This document shows positions 25,615-33,818 of a stretch of DNA of 64,000 nucleotides, piece after piece. Numbering within the stretch: position 1 is the first letter of the stretch; the number at the start of each line of letters is the position of its first letter. Below the pieces are notes generated by a model, which searched no databases, had not been told where the DNA came from, and was given only the letters and a program-made list of their open reading frames with translations. This DNA is from Solwaraspora sp. WMMD792 (GTDB lineage Bacteria > Actinomycetota > Actinomycetes > Mycobacteriales > Micromonosporaceae), in NCBI RefSeq assembly GCF_029626105.1, contig NZ_JARUBH010000009.1, positions 2,356,001 through 2,420,000 on the forward strand, read 5' to 3'. The position numbers and the translations under genes are program-made.

Positions 25615-27257
25615 GCGCCGTGGCCGGGGCGCGCCGGCTGCTGCCGCAGGCCGCCGATTGGCGGGCGGTCCGCCGGCAACCGGGCCGGGACCTGCTCGCC
25701 GGACTCACCGTGGCAGTCGTGGCCCTGCCACTCGCCCTCGGCTTCGGTGTCGCCTCCGGCCTGGGCGCCGCCGCCGGGCTGATCACCGCTGTCGTCGCCG
25801 GTGCCCTCGCGGCGGTCTTCGGCGGGTCGAACCTGCAGGTCTCCGGACCCACCGGGGCCATGACGGTGGTGCTGGTGCCGATCGTGGCGCAGTTCGGTCC
25901 GGGCGGGGTGCTCACCGTCGGGCTACTGGCCGGGCTGATCCTGATCGTGCTGGCCTTGGCCAGAGCCGGACAGGCTGTCCGCTACCTTCCGGCCCCGGTG
26001 ATCGAGGGCTTCACTGCCGGCATCGCCGGGGTGATCCTGCTGCAGCAGATTCCGGCCGCGCTCGGCGTGGACGTCCACGGCGAACGGGTGCTGACGCTGG
26101 CCGGGCAGGCGGTGGCGGCGTTCGTCAGGCAACCACAGTGGCCGTCCCTGCTGATCGCCCTCACCGTGGCCGCCGCGATGCTGGCCGGCGCACGGTGGCG
26201 CCCCACCGTGCCGTTCTCCCTGCTCGCGGTCGCGGTGGTGACCCTCGCGACAGTCCTGTCCAGGCTACCGGTGGCGACCATCGGCGCCTTGCCGGCCACC
26301 CTGCCCGCGCCGTCGCTGGCGTTCCTGGACCCGGCGGCGGTGCCAGCGCTGGCCAGTGCCGCGATCGCGGTCGCCGCGCTGGCCGCGTTGGAGAGCCTGC
26401 TGTCGGCCACCGTCGCGGACGGCATGTCGGTCGGGCAACGACACGATCCGGACCGGGAACTGTTCGGCCAGGGCGTGGCCAACCTGGTCACGCCGCTGTT
26501 CGGCGGCGTGCCGGCCACCGCGGCGATCGCCCGGACGGCGGTCAACGTCCGGGCCGGGGCCGGCTCCCGGTTGGCCGCGCTGTCGCACGCGCTCATCCTC
26601 GCCCTGATCCTGCTGGTGGCGGCCCCGCTGGTCAGCCACATACCGCTGGCCGCGCTGGCCGGGGTGCTGATCGCCACCGCCATCCGGATGGTCGAGGTGA
26701 GCGCGCTGGCCGCGCTGGCCCGCGCCTCGCGATCCGACGGGCTGGTGATGGCGCTCACCGCGGCGACCACCGTACTGCTGGACCTGGTCACCGCGGTGCT
26801 GGTGGGCCTGGTCGTGGCCGGCGGGCTGGCGCTGCGCAGGATCGCCCAGGCGGTACGGCTGGACCGGGTGCCGCTGGACACCGGCGACCACCACGCCGAG
26901 GAGCAGGCGCTACTGGCCGAGCACATCGTCGCGTACCGACTGGACGGGCCGTTGTTCTTCGCCGCCGCGCACCGGTTCCTGCTGGAGCTTTCCGAGGTCG
27001 CCGACGTCCGGGTGGTGATCCTGCGGATGTCCCGCGTGTCCACCATCGACGCCTCCGGCGCGTTGGTGCTGCGCGACGTGGTGCAGCGGCTGGAGCGGCG
27101 GGGCATCACCGTCTACCTGTCCGGGATCCGGGACGGACACCACAAGGCGCTCACCGCGTACGGGCTGCTGCCCCGGCTGAGCGGACTCGACCGGATCTTC
27201 CGCGACACGCCGGAGGCCATCGCCGCCGCCCGGCAGATCATCGGGGCGGACCGATAG
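25611..27257 (+). CDS. SulP-family anion transporter with STAS domain
   Basis: Inner-membrane sulfate, bicarbonate or other anion transporter. Seen: family start RRQPGRDLLAGLTVAVVALPLALGF, the NLQVSGPTGAMTVVL core, about 12 hydrophobic segments and VIEGFTAGIAGVILLQQIP, then a C-terminal STAS domain from about residue 430 (YRLDGPLFFAAAHRF, STIDASGALVLRDVV). 548 residues. The ATG overlaps the ArsR stop, so the pair is co-translated and the ArsR effector is probably linked to the transported ion. Confidence 0.92.
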   Translation: MSAVAGARRLLPQAADWRAVRRQPGRDLLAGLTVAVVALPLALGFGVASGLGAAAGLITAVVAGALAAVFGGSNLQVSGPTGAMTVVLVPIVAQFGPGGVLTVGLLAGLILIVLALARAGQAVRYLPAPVIEGFTAGIAGVILLQQIPAALGVDVHGERVLTLAGQAVAAFVRQPQWPSLLIALTVAAAMLAGARWRPTVPFSLLAVAVVTLATVLSRLPVATIGALPATLPAPSLAFLDPAAVPALASAAIAVAALAALESLLSATVADGMSVGQRHDPDRELFGQGVANLVTPLFGGVPATAAIARTAVNVRAGAGSRLAALSHALILALILLVAAPLVSHIPLAALAGVLIATAIRMVEVSALAALARASRSDGLVMALTAATTVLLDLVTAVLVGLVVAGGLALRRIAQAVRLDRVPLDTGDHHAEEQALLAEHIVAYRLDGPLFFAAAHRFLLELSEVADVRVVILRMSRVSTIDASGALVLRDVVQRLERRGITVYLSGIRDGHHKALTAYGLLPRLSGLDRIFRDTPEAIAAARQIIGADR

Positions 27258-27531
27258 CTCCGCATGACAGTCGGGCCGGTCGCGCAGTTGGGAGCCGGGT
27301 GTCCGCTGCGTGATCAGGCGGCTTCCGCGCGGAGACCGGTAAGCATCCAGACACGTACATTACCTCGGAAAAGCGAAATGCACGTGCAGCGGCACGTGCG
27401 GATGCAGTTGCATCCGATCGCCCGCGCATGCATGATTCCCCTATGTCGACCTCACGCTCACAACACGTGACGATCCATGATCAACGACAGGGCCTTCGGG
27501 CCGACCTCGCTGACCGTCTTGGGGCGTACTG
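27258..27531. promoter_or_regulatory. Intergenic region with a cluster of palindromes
   Basis: 274 bp, AT-richer than its surroundings and without a convincing gene. It contains TGCACGTGCA (27379-27388), GCACGTGC (27392-27399) and the 16-bp inverted repeat GGATGCAGTTGCATCC (27400-27415), then CATGCATG at about 27428-27435. It lies between the SulP gene and a small membrane protein and may hold an operator array for the latter. Confidence 0.5.
27379..27415. repeat. Adjacent palindromes (GCACGTGC twice, GGATGCA-N2-TGCATCC)
   Basis: Two copies of the 8-bp palindrome GCACGTGC, 12 bp apart, abut a perfect inverted repeat with 7-bp arms. Three dyads in 37 bp of non-coding sequence are unlikely by chance and look like protein-binding sites. 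Confidence 0.65.
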
Positions 27532-27801
27532 GTGATCAGCCAACAGCCTGACGGCCCTCGCGTGCAGCACTCCATAGGCTCACCCGTAGTGGCACTGCTG
27601 CTGGGAATCGAGCTACTTCTGGTCGGGTTCTCCATCGGTGCCGTCCTGTTGGATCAGACAGCGCTCGCCGCCATGGCTGGTACAGCGTCGATCACCCTGG
27701 CCGGCGACATCGTCCGCCGGATATTGTCCGCAGCGCCTGAACGAGATGGTCGTGCGGGTCACCCGGAATCGGCAGAGGTGGCCACTCCACCAGAACCGTG
27801 A
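27532..27801 (+). CDS. Hypothetical small membrane protein
   Basis: Not recognised. 89 residues with one or two hydrophobic segments (VVALLLGIELLLVGFSIGAVLL and LAAMAGTASITLAGDIV), a short N-terminal tail and a polar, charged C-terminus (SAAPERDGRAGHPESAEV). GTG start with a weak GGGGC upstream. GC content is lower than neighbouring genes. It may be genuine, since the hydrophobic pattern is coherent and the intergenic palindromes precede it, but there is no motif or neighbour linking it to a role. Confidence 0.4.
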   Translation: MISQQPDGPRVQHSIGSPVVALLLGIELLLVGFSIGAVLLDQTALAAMAGTASITLAGDIVRRILSAAPERDGRAGHPESAEVATPPEP

Positions 27802-27847
27802 CCGGGCTCAAGATCCCTCGGGGACTGGCCGTTGAGCCCGGTGGGGA

Positions 27848-28690
27848 CTAACCCTTGAGGCCGGTGTGTGCCAGGCCCTCGATGAACTGCCGCTGGGCGA
27901 TGACGAAAACGATGAGCACCGGGATCGCGGTCAGCGACGCCGCCGACAGCTGCACGTTCCACATCGGCCCGCCGTACGCGTCGACGAACTGGGTCAACGC
28001 CTGCGGCAGGGTGAACTTCTCCGGGGTGGACAGGAACACGATCGGCTCCAGGTAGAGGTTCCAGCTGTGCAGGAAGGTGAAGATCGCCACCGCACCCAGC
28101 GCCGGGCGGGCCAACGGCAGCGCGATCCGCCAGAAGGTGGCGAACCGGCCGAGCCCGTCGACCCGGGCCGCCTCCTCCAACTCGCCGGGCAGCGCGATGA
28201 AGAACTGCCGCATGATGAAGGTGGCCAGCACGCTCGGTGCGCCGAAGATCGGCACCAGGATCAGCGGCCAGTGGGTGTCGATCAGGCCCAACCGGTTGAA
28301 CATCTGGAACAGCGGGACGATCGTCACCTCGCTGGGGATCAGCAGGCCGAGCAGCACCAGCAGGAACAGCGCGTGCTGGCCCCGGAACCGGATCCGGGCG
28401 AACGCGTAGCCGGCCAGCGACGACACAGCCAGGGTGCCGACGGTGACCACGGCGGCGATGTAGGCGCTGTTCCAGTACTGCCGGGCGAACGGCTGCAGGG
28501 TGAACACGTCACGGTAGGCGGCGAAGCTGATGTCGGTCGGCCACAGCGCCGGCGGAAAGGCGAAGATCTGGCTCACCGGCTTCACCGACGAGGTGACCAT
28601 CCACCAGGTGGGGAAGACGAACGGCACGGCGAGGACCAGCAGTACGCCGTACAGGGCGAGCTTCGCCCGCGGCGAGAGGCTACTGCTCAT
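27848..28690 (-). CDS. Carbohydrate ABC transporter permease (MalG/CUT1 type)
   Basis: Inner-membrane channel half of a sugar importer. Seen: six hydrophobic segments beginning LALYGVLLVLAVPFVFPTWWM, and the cytoplasmic EAA loop LEEAARVDGLGRFATFWRIALPLARPAL that docks the ATPase. 280 residues. Overlaps the preceding permease gene by 11 bp. No ATPase is encoded in the operon, so a shared MsiK-type ATPase elsewhere probably powers it, as is usual for actinomycete CUT1 importers. Confidence 0.92.
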   Translation of the reverse strand: MSSSLSPRAKLALYGVLLVLAVPFVFPTWWMVTSSVKPVSQIFAFPPALWPTDISFAAYRDVFTLQPFARQYWNSAYIAAVVTVGTLAVSSLAGYAFARIRFRGQHALFLLVLLGLLIPSEVTIVPLFQMFNRLGLIDTHWPLILVPIFGAPSVLATFIMRQFFIALPGELEEAARVDGLGRFATFWRIALPLARPALGAVAIFTFLHSWNLYLEPIVFLSTPEKFTLPQALTQFVDAYGGPMWNVQLSAASLTAIPVLIVFVIAQRQFIEGLAHTGLKG

Positions 28691-29597
28691 GGAACACCCA
28701 TCTCCTACGCATCTGCCACTGCACCACGGTCAGGACCAGCACGATGCCGAACAGCAGCACCGACAGGGTCGCCCCGTAGCCGAAGTGATGGAACTGGAAC
28801 GCCTGCTGGTAGAGGTAGTAGACGAGGACCGTGGTCGAGTTGCCCGGCCCGCCCTGGGTGAGCACCGCGATCTGCGCGAACACCTGCAACGACCCGACCA
28901 CCGTGATGATCGAGGTGAGCAGGATGGTCGGGCTGATCAGCGGTACGGTGATCCGCCGGAACCGGGTCCACTGACTGGCGCCGTCGACCCGGGCGGCCTC
29001 GTACAGTTCGCCCGGCACGCCCTGCAGCGCGGCCAGAAACAGCACCATGTTGAGTCCGACGTTCTTGACCACCTGCACGACGATCACCGCGATCATCGCG
29101 GTGGCCTCGCCGCGCAGCCAGTTGGGCCCGTCGACGCCGATCGTGTCGAGCACGCCGTTGACGCCGCCGTCGGCCTGCAGCAGGAACCGCCAGACGATGG
29201 TCCAGGCGACCAGTGACACCACCACCGGCGAAAAGAACAGCGTCCGGAACACGACGGTGCCGCGCAGCCGTTGGTTGAGCAGCACCGCGAGCAGTAGCGC
29301 CAGGCTCAGATTGACCAGCACCAGGCCGACCGAGAACAGCACGGTCGCCCGCAGCACGCCGGGCAGGCCGGGGTCGTCGGCGAGCTGCCGGTAGTTGGCC
29401 GCTCCGGTGAACTCGAACGTGCCGGCCAGCACGTTCCACTCGTGCAGGCTGTACCAGCCGACCAGGCCCAACGGCACCAGCACGAACAGCGCGGTGCCGA
29501 TCAACTGCGGGGTGACGAACAGGTAGCCGGCCGCCTGGTCCCGACGCCGGGTGGTCCACCAGGCGGGCCGGGCCACCGCCGTCGACCGGGCCGGCAT
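28680..29597 (-). CDS. Carbohydrate ABC transporter permease (MalF/CUT1 type)
   Basis: Second channel half. Seen: membrane segments starting GYLFVTPQLIGTALFVLVPLGLVGWYSL, GTVVFRTLFFSPVVVSLVAWTIVWRFLL, and the EAA loop LYEAARVDGASQWTRFRRITVPLISPTI. Start taken at 29597, where the ATG overlaps the TGA of the binding-protein gene (ATGA); the longer frame to 29672 adds an Arg-rich stretch inside the upstream gene. 305 residues. Confidence 0.92.
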   Translation of the reverse strand: MPARSTAVARPAWWTTRRRDQAAGYLFVTPQLIGTALFVLVPLGLVGWYSLHEWNVLAGTFEFTGAANYRQLADDPGLPGVLRATVLFSVGLVLVNLSLALLLAVLLNQRLRGTVVFRTLFFSPVVVSLVAWTIVWRFLLQADGGVNGVLDTIGVDGPNWLRGEATAMIAVIVVQVVKNVGLNMVLFLAALQGVPGELYEAARVDGASQWTRFRRITVPLISPTILLTSIITVVGSLQVFAQIAVLTQGGPGNSTTVLVYYLYQQAFQFHHFGYGATLSVLLFGIVLVLTVVQWQMRRRWVFHEQ

Positions 29598-30856
29598 CAC
29601 CCGGCCAGCAATGGTTCGATCGCCGTGCAGACCCCGGCGAGGACGCCGGCCACGTCCGCGTCGGCCTGCCACAGCGGGTCGAGCGCGGAGCGGACCGCCT
29701 GGTTGATCTCGGCGCTGTCGGTGTGGCTGGGCTTGACCACGCCGTCCGCGATGCCGTCGATGACGACCTGCTGCAGCTGCTGCGGGGTGAGCAGCGGGTT
29801 GGTCTGCGCCAGGGTGTCGGCGGTCAGCAGCGACTGCCGGGGCGGCGGGAAGAACTGCGCCAACTTGGCCGAGTTCTCCGGGTTGGTCAGGAAGCCCAGG
29901 AAGTCGGCGGCGACCTCAGGGTGGGGACCGCGCTGCAGCGCCGCGACCCCGGCCTGGCCGATCACCGCGTACTCGCCGGCCGGGCCGGCGGGCAACGGCA
30001 GCAGATCCCAGTCGAATCCGTCGTCCTCCAGCAGCGAGGCGCGGGAGATCTGGGTGACGGTCAGCGCGGCCTCGCCAGCGAAGAAGTCCGCGCTGGTACC
30101 CGGACCGGGCAGCGCGCCGGCGGTGAAGATCGCCTCGTGCAGGAAGGTCATCGCGTCGACCATCGCCGGGTCGGTGAAGCCGCACTCGCGCCCGTCGTCA
30201 CTCCAGGCCTCGGCGCCCCAGCCGGTCCACAGCGTCGACAGGTTGTCCCAGCCCTGGTAGTCGAAGTCCCGGATGACCAGGCCGGCGCGGTCGGTGGCCG
30301 AGTTGACCGCGGCGGCGGTGTCGATCGCGTTGGCCCAGGTCCATTCCCCCGCCGCGAGCTGCGCGGCCGGGTCGGGCCGGCCGGCCTCGGCGATCAGGTC
30401 GCGGTTGACGAACACGCCGAACGGCGACGTCGAGAACGGGTACGCATAAAGGGTGTCCCCGTCGCGCCACAGCGCGGTAGCCGAGTCGACCAGGTCGTCG
30501 GCGTCGGTCACCACCTCGTCGAGCGGGGCGAGCGCGCCGGAGGTAACGAAGTCCGGTGCCGAGCTCTCGAAGATCCAGGCCAGGTCCGGCGGGTTCCCGC
30601 CGGCGATCTGCGTGGTCAGCGTGGTGGTGTAGCTCTCGAACGGCAGCGGGTCGAAACTGATCTCGGCGACGTCGGGATGGTCGGCCAGGTAGGCGTCGGC
30701 GATCTCGTCGAAGAGGGCGAGGTGCGCCTCGTTGGCCGACCAGATCGTCATCCGCAGCGACACCGGCCCGTCGGAGCTGTCGGTGTCACCGCCACCGCAG
30801 GCGGCGACGCCGAGCAGGCTGGCCGCCAGGGCCGCGGTCGCTATCCGGTTCCTCAT
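29597..30856 (-). CDS. Sugar ABC transporter substrate-binding lipoprotein
   Basis: Extracytoplasmic receptor of the importer. Seen: lipoprotein signal MRNRIATAALAASLLGVAAC with lipobox LGVAAC, then SBP type-1 features (LRMTIWSANEAHLALFDEI, TTQIAGGNPPDLAWIFESSAPDFV, PEVAADFLGFLTNPENSAKLA). 419 residues, normal for CUT1 receptors of di- or oligosaccharides. The ligand is unknown; the divergent beta-propeller protein and the FAD oxidoreductase suggest a plant-cell-wall or host-derived glycan. Confidence 0.92.
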   Translation of the reverse strand: MRNRIATAALAASLLGVAACGGGDTDSSDGPVSLRMTIWSANEAHLALFDEIADAYLADHPDVAEISFDPLPFESYTTTLTTQIAGGNPPDLAWIFESSAPDFVTSGALAPLDEVVTDADDLVDSATALWRDGDTLYAYPFSTSPFGVFVNRDLIAEAGRPDPAAQLAAGEWTWANAIDTAAAVNSATDRAGLVIRDFDYQGWDNLSTLWTGWGAEAWSDDGRECGFTDPAMVDAMTFLHEAIFTAGALPGPGTSADFFAGEAALTVTQISRASLLEDDGFDWDLLPLPAGPAGEYAVIGQAGVAALQRGPHPEVAADFLGFLTNPENSAKLAQFFPPPRQSLLTADTLAQTNPLLTPQQLQQVVIDGIADGVVKPSHTDSAEINQAVRSALDPLWQADADVAGVLAGVCTAIEPLLAG

Positions 30857-30889
30857 GTCGTGGGGTCCTTCCTCAGGTGACGGGTGAGG

Positions 30890-32494
30890 TCAGTAGCCGG
30901 TCACGTCCGGCCAGCGCCGTTCGACACCGGCGGCGTCCAGCTGGGCGGAGAAGTCGGCGAGCAGGTCGGTGTCGGCGCGCACCGTGTGGGGCTCGACCCG
31001 CCGGTCCAGGCAGTACGCGGCGAGGGCGCCGGCGACCTCGCCGACGTTCCACTCGACCGGGTGCAGCCGGTACGCGCCGTTGGTGATGTGCGTGGTGCCG
31101 ATGTTCTTGCCGGCCGGTAGCAGGTTGCGCATCCGCTGCGGGAGCAGCGCGCCGAGCGGGATCTCGAAGGGACACGCGGCGACGTCGACGTAGTTGTCAC
31201 CGCCGGTGGAGGGGTGCAGGTCGATGCGGTACATGCCGACACCGACCGGGTCGGGGTAGCGCACCGCGCCCTTGTCGCCACGTACCGCCAGCGACAGATC
31301 CTGTTCGACGACGGTGTACTCGGCCCGGATCCGGCGGGACTCCCGGATGTAGGGGGCCTGGGCGAGGCCGTCGGTGCCGCCGGTGACGTCGCCGCGCAGC
31401 CGCAGCCCGGGGAAGCCGGTGCCGCCGTCGGGGCGGGGTGCCTCGGTCTGCAGCCAGTAGAGCACGCTGCGGGACAGCTCCCGGGCGGCGGCGAGGTGGT
31501 GCGCCGGGTCGGGCACGTCGATCACCGGCGACTCGAAGTAGTCGATCATCGGCCAGTTGACCAGGCAGATGTCGCTGGCGTACGCCCCGGGGCGGAACAT
31601 CCGACGCGCCGCGATCCGCCGGAACGTCCACAGGTTGCCGTCGCCAGGGCTGAGCCGCTGGTCGGCGACGACGGCGAGCGGGTCGTCGTCGGGGTTCGGG
31701 GTGAAGCTGCGCTGCCCGATCTGCAGGGTACGGGGGTTGGGTGAGCGCCACGACAGCATCCGGTCGCCCCAGAACGGCGGCTGGTAGTCGCGCCAGAACC
31801 CGTACCGGGCCGGCCGGTCGACAGTATGGTCGCCGTCGACGTGGTCGATGGCGAAGCACACCGACACGGCCTGCATGTTGGTGGGGTCGGCCACGTCCGG
31901 GGCGCTGGGTTCGCCGGTGTCGGCCCGCGACTCGAAGCCGGTGACGTACTCGGTTCCGGTCAGTGGCAGCAGTTCACCGGTCTCCGTCGCGTCCAGCACG
32001 TACGGCGCGGTCAGGGTGATCTCGCCGCCACCGTCGCGGTGTGCGACGGTGACCGCGGTGACCCGGTCGCCGTCGGTGTCGGCGGCCACCGGTCGGTACG
32101 GCTGCAGTACCCGCAGCTGTCCGGATCCCCGGTACGGCGCCAGCATCGCCTCGATGACCGCGACGGCCACCCGGGGCTCGTGGCAGAGCCGGCTGACGTG
32201 ACCCCCGCCAGGGTTCAGTTCGGGGTGGGCACGGGCCGCCTCGGTCAGCGGGTAGTGCCGCCGGTAGTAGGCCCGGATGCCGTCGCGCAGCGCGCGGTAG
32301 CTGGCGGTGACCCCGAACCGTTCCACCCAGGAGTGCTCGTCCGGCGGGACGGCCTGACTGGTCAGCTGCCCGCCGAGCCAGTCGTGTTCCTCGGTGAGCA
32401 GCACCGTCCGGCCGGCGCGCAGCGCACCGAGCGCGGCGGCGACCCCGCCGAGTCCGCCGCCGACGACCAGGATGTCGCAGCCGTGTTCCGTCAC
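30890..32494 (-). CDS. FAD-dependent oxidoreductase of the FAD_oxidored (PF12831-like) family
   Basis: Flavoprotein oxidoreductase. Seen: N-terminal dinucleotide motif DILVVGGGLGGVAAALGALRAG followed by TEEHDWLGGQLTSQAVPPDEHSW, DATETGELLPLTGTEYVTGFES, and the C-terminal FAD closure NLLPAGKNIGTTHITNGAYRLHPVEWNVGEVAGALAAY. These are hallmarks of a family often found in polysaccharide and glycoside utilisation loci with unclear chemistry. 534 residues. Its start overlaps the LacI stop by 4 bp (ATGA) and 33 bp separate it from the binding protein, so it is part of the LacI operon. Confidence 0.88.
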   Translation of the reverse strand: MTEHGCDILVVGGGLGGVAAALGALRAGRTVLLTEEHDWLGGQLTSQAVPPDEHSWVERFGVTASYRALRDGIRAYYRRHYPLTEAARAHPELNPGGGHVSRLCHEPRVAVAVIEAMLAPYRGSGQLRVLQPYRPVAADTDGDRVTAVTVAHRDGGGEITLTAPYVLDATETGELLPLTGTEYVTGFESRADTGEPSAPDVADPTNMQAVSVCFAIDHVDGDHTVDRPARYGFWRDYQPPFWGDRMLSWRSPNPRTLQIGQRSFTPNPDDDPLAVVADQRLSPGDGNLWTFRRIAARRMFRPGAYASDICLVNWPMIDYFESPVIDVPDPAHHLAAARELSRSVLYWLQTEAPRPDGGTGFPGLRLRGDVTGGTDGLAQAPYIRESRRIRAEYTVVEQDLSLAVRGDKGAVRYPDPVGVGMYRIDLHPSTGGDNYVDVAACPFEIPLGALLPQRMRNLLPAGKNIGTTHITNGAYRLHPVEWNVGEVAGALAAYCLDRRVEPHTVRADTDLLADFSAQLDAAGVERRWPDVTGY

Positions 32495-33543
32495 TGTGCC
32501 GGGTTCCTTCCGGTTGGCGGCGCCAGGGTGGTGCCGGGTACCTCTTCGCAGGGCAGCAGCCGCTGCACCGGCCCGGAACCGCCGGAACCGCCGATCAGTC
32601 CGGTAAGGACCTCGACGGCCTGCCAGCCCATCTGCTGGCGGGGAATCCGGAAGCCGGTGAAGTCCAGGTCGGTGCTGGCCGGGCGGGTCGGGTCGCCGAG
32701 AGCGACGATGGACAGATCACCCGGAACGTCCAGACCGCGGTGCCGGGCCTGGGCGGCGATCGCGACGCCGTCGGCGTACTCCTCGACGAAGACCGCGGTG
32801 GACGTGCCGGCCATGACCGTGTCGAGCACGGCGCCCGGGTCGCGGCCGGCGGTCTGCTCGTGCCGCCATTCGGCACCGGCGGCGACGGCGGCGGCGCGGA
32901 AACCACGCATCCGGTCGGCGTGCGATTCCGGCCCCTCCCCCTGTCCCAGGTAGGTCAACCGGCGGTGGCCCATCGCAACGGCACGTCGGACGAGCCCGGC
33001 GGTGGCCGCGGGGTAGTCGGCGCCGACACACGGCACCGGGCCGCCGGCGTCGTCGCGGCGGCCGACGGAGACGAACGGCGGCCCGTCGGCCAGCAACCTG
33101 GTCAGTTCGGCTCGGTCGAGCTGGCGGCCGAGCAGGATGGCACCGTCGGCCAGCCGCAGCCGGTTGTCCTGGTGGAGCAGCCGACGGCGCCCGTCGACGA
33201 CCGGCGCGCTGGTGAGCAGCAGCAGATCACAACCGAGGTGCTCGGCGCTCTGTTCGATGCCGAGCAGAAACAGGTGGTAGAAGTCGCCCGTACTACTGGG
33301 GAAGACCGGCTCGGAGGTGAACACACCGAGGATTCGGTTGTGCCGGTCGGCGAGCCGGCGGGCGACCGGATCGGCGACGTAGCCGGTAGCGCGGATGGCG
33401 GCGAGTACCCGCTCGCGGGTCTCCGGGGCGATGCGCACGTCGGCGTCGGCCCGGCCGTTGAGGACCAGGGACACCGTCGCCTGGCTGACGCCGGTCATCC
33501 GGGCGATGTCCTGCTGGGTCACCCGCCTACGGGATCCGGTCAC
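32491..33543 (-). CDS. LacI-family transcriptional repressor
   Basis: Repressor of this carbohydrate locus. Seen: N-terminal LacI helix-turn-helix and hinge (VTQQDIARMTGVSQATVSLVLNGR, IAPETRERVLAAIRATGYVADPVARRLA), then a periplasmic-binding-protein-like effector domain (GVFTSEPVFPSS, CDLLLLTSAPV, FVSVGRRDDAGGPVPCVGADYPAA). 350 residues. The GTG start follows a weak GGACGGG. Two matching palindromes lie in the divergent region upstream (33566 and 33666), expected to bind this protein. Confidence 0.93.
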   Translation of the reverse strand: MTGSRRRVTQQDIARMTGVSQATVSLVLNGRADADVRIAPETRERVLAAIRATGYVADPVARRLADRHNRILGVFTSEPVFPSSTGDFYHLFLLGIEQSAEHLGCDLLLLTSAPVVDGRRRLLHQDNRLRLADGAILLGRQLDRAELTRLLADGPPFVSVGRRDDAGGPVPCVGADYPAATAGLVRRAVAMGHRRLTYLGQGEGPESHADRMRGFRAAAVAAGAEWRHEQTAGRDPGAVLDTVMAGTSTAVFVEEYADGVAIAAQARHRGLDVPGDLSIVALGDPTRPASTDLDFTGFRIPRQQMGWQAVEVLTGLIGGSGGSGPVQRLLPCEEVPGTTLAPPTGRNPAQ

Positions 33544-33565
33544 GTTGAGTACCCGTCCATTCTCT

Positions 33566-33581
33566 GCTAATACGCATTAGC
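33566..33581. promoter_or_regulatory. LacI operator, proximal copy
   Basis: GCTAATACGCATTAGC, an inverted repeat with 6-bp arms and a CG-containing centre, lies 22 bp upstream of the LacI-family start codon. Shape and central CG fit LacI/GalR operators. It should control the LacI-FAD-ABC operon. Confidence 0.75.
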
Positions 33582-33665
33582 GGCTGTCGTGGGTCACAGC
33601 CTGGACCCTGCCAGGCACTCACGTCAACCCCTGATGAATAGATCGTCGAGTATCGAAGTTGCGGT

Positions 33666-33681
33666 GATAATTCGTATTAGC
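33666..33681. promoter_or_regulatory. LacI operator, distal copy
   Basis: GATAATTCGTATTAGC matches the reverse complement of the proximal operator at 14 of 16 positions and lies exactly 100 bp from it. It sits just before TTGACG (33685-33690), a possible -35 element for the divergent beta-propeller gene. Two sites at this spacing could support looping repression of both genes. Confidence 0.72.
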
Positions 33682-33818
33682 TCCTTGACGCCACACCGTA
33701 GGCCACACCAGACTCAAGCCACCCGAGGGCCCGGCCGGCCGTCCCGCCTCACCTGACTGCCAGTAACGACGCCATGGACTCCCCCGGTCCACGGCCCACG
33801 TGTCGGAAAGGCCACCCC

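Noticed and set aside
27264-27470. Short plus-strand frame over the palindrome cluster
   Set aside because: Composition driven by palindromes, no ribosome site, no coherent protein pattern.
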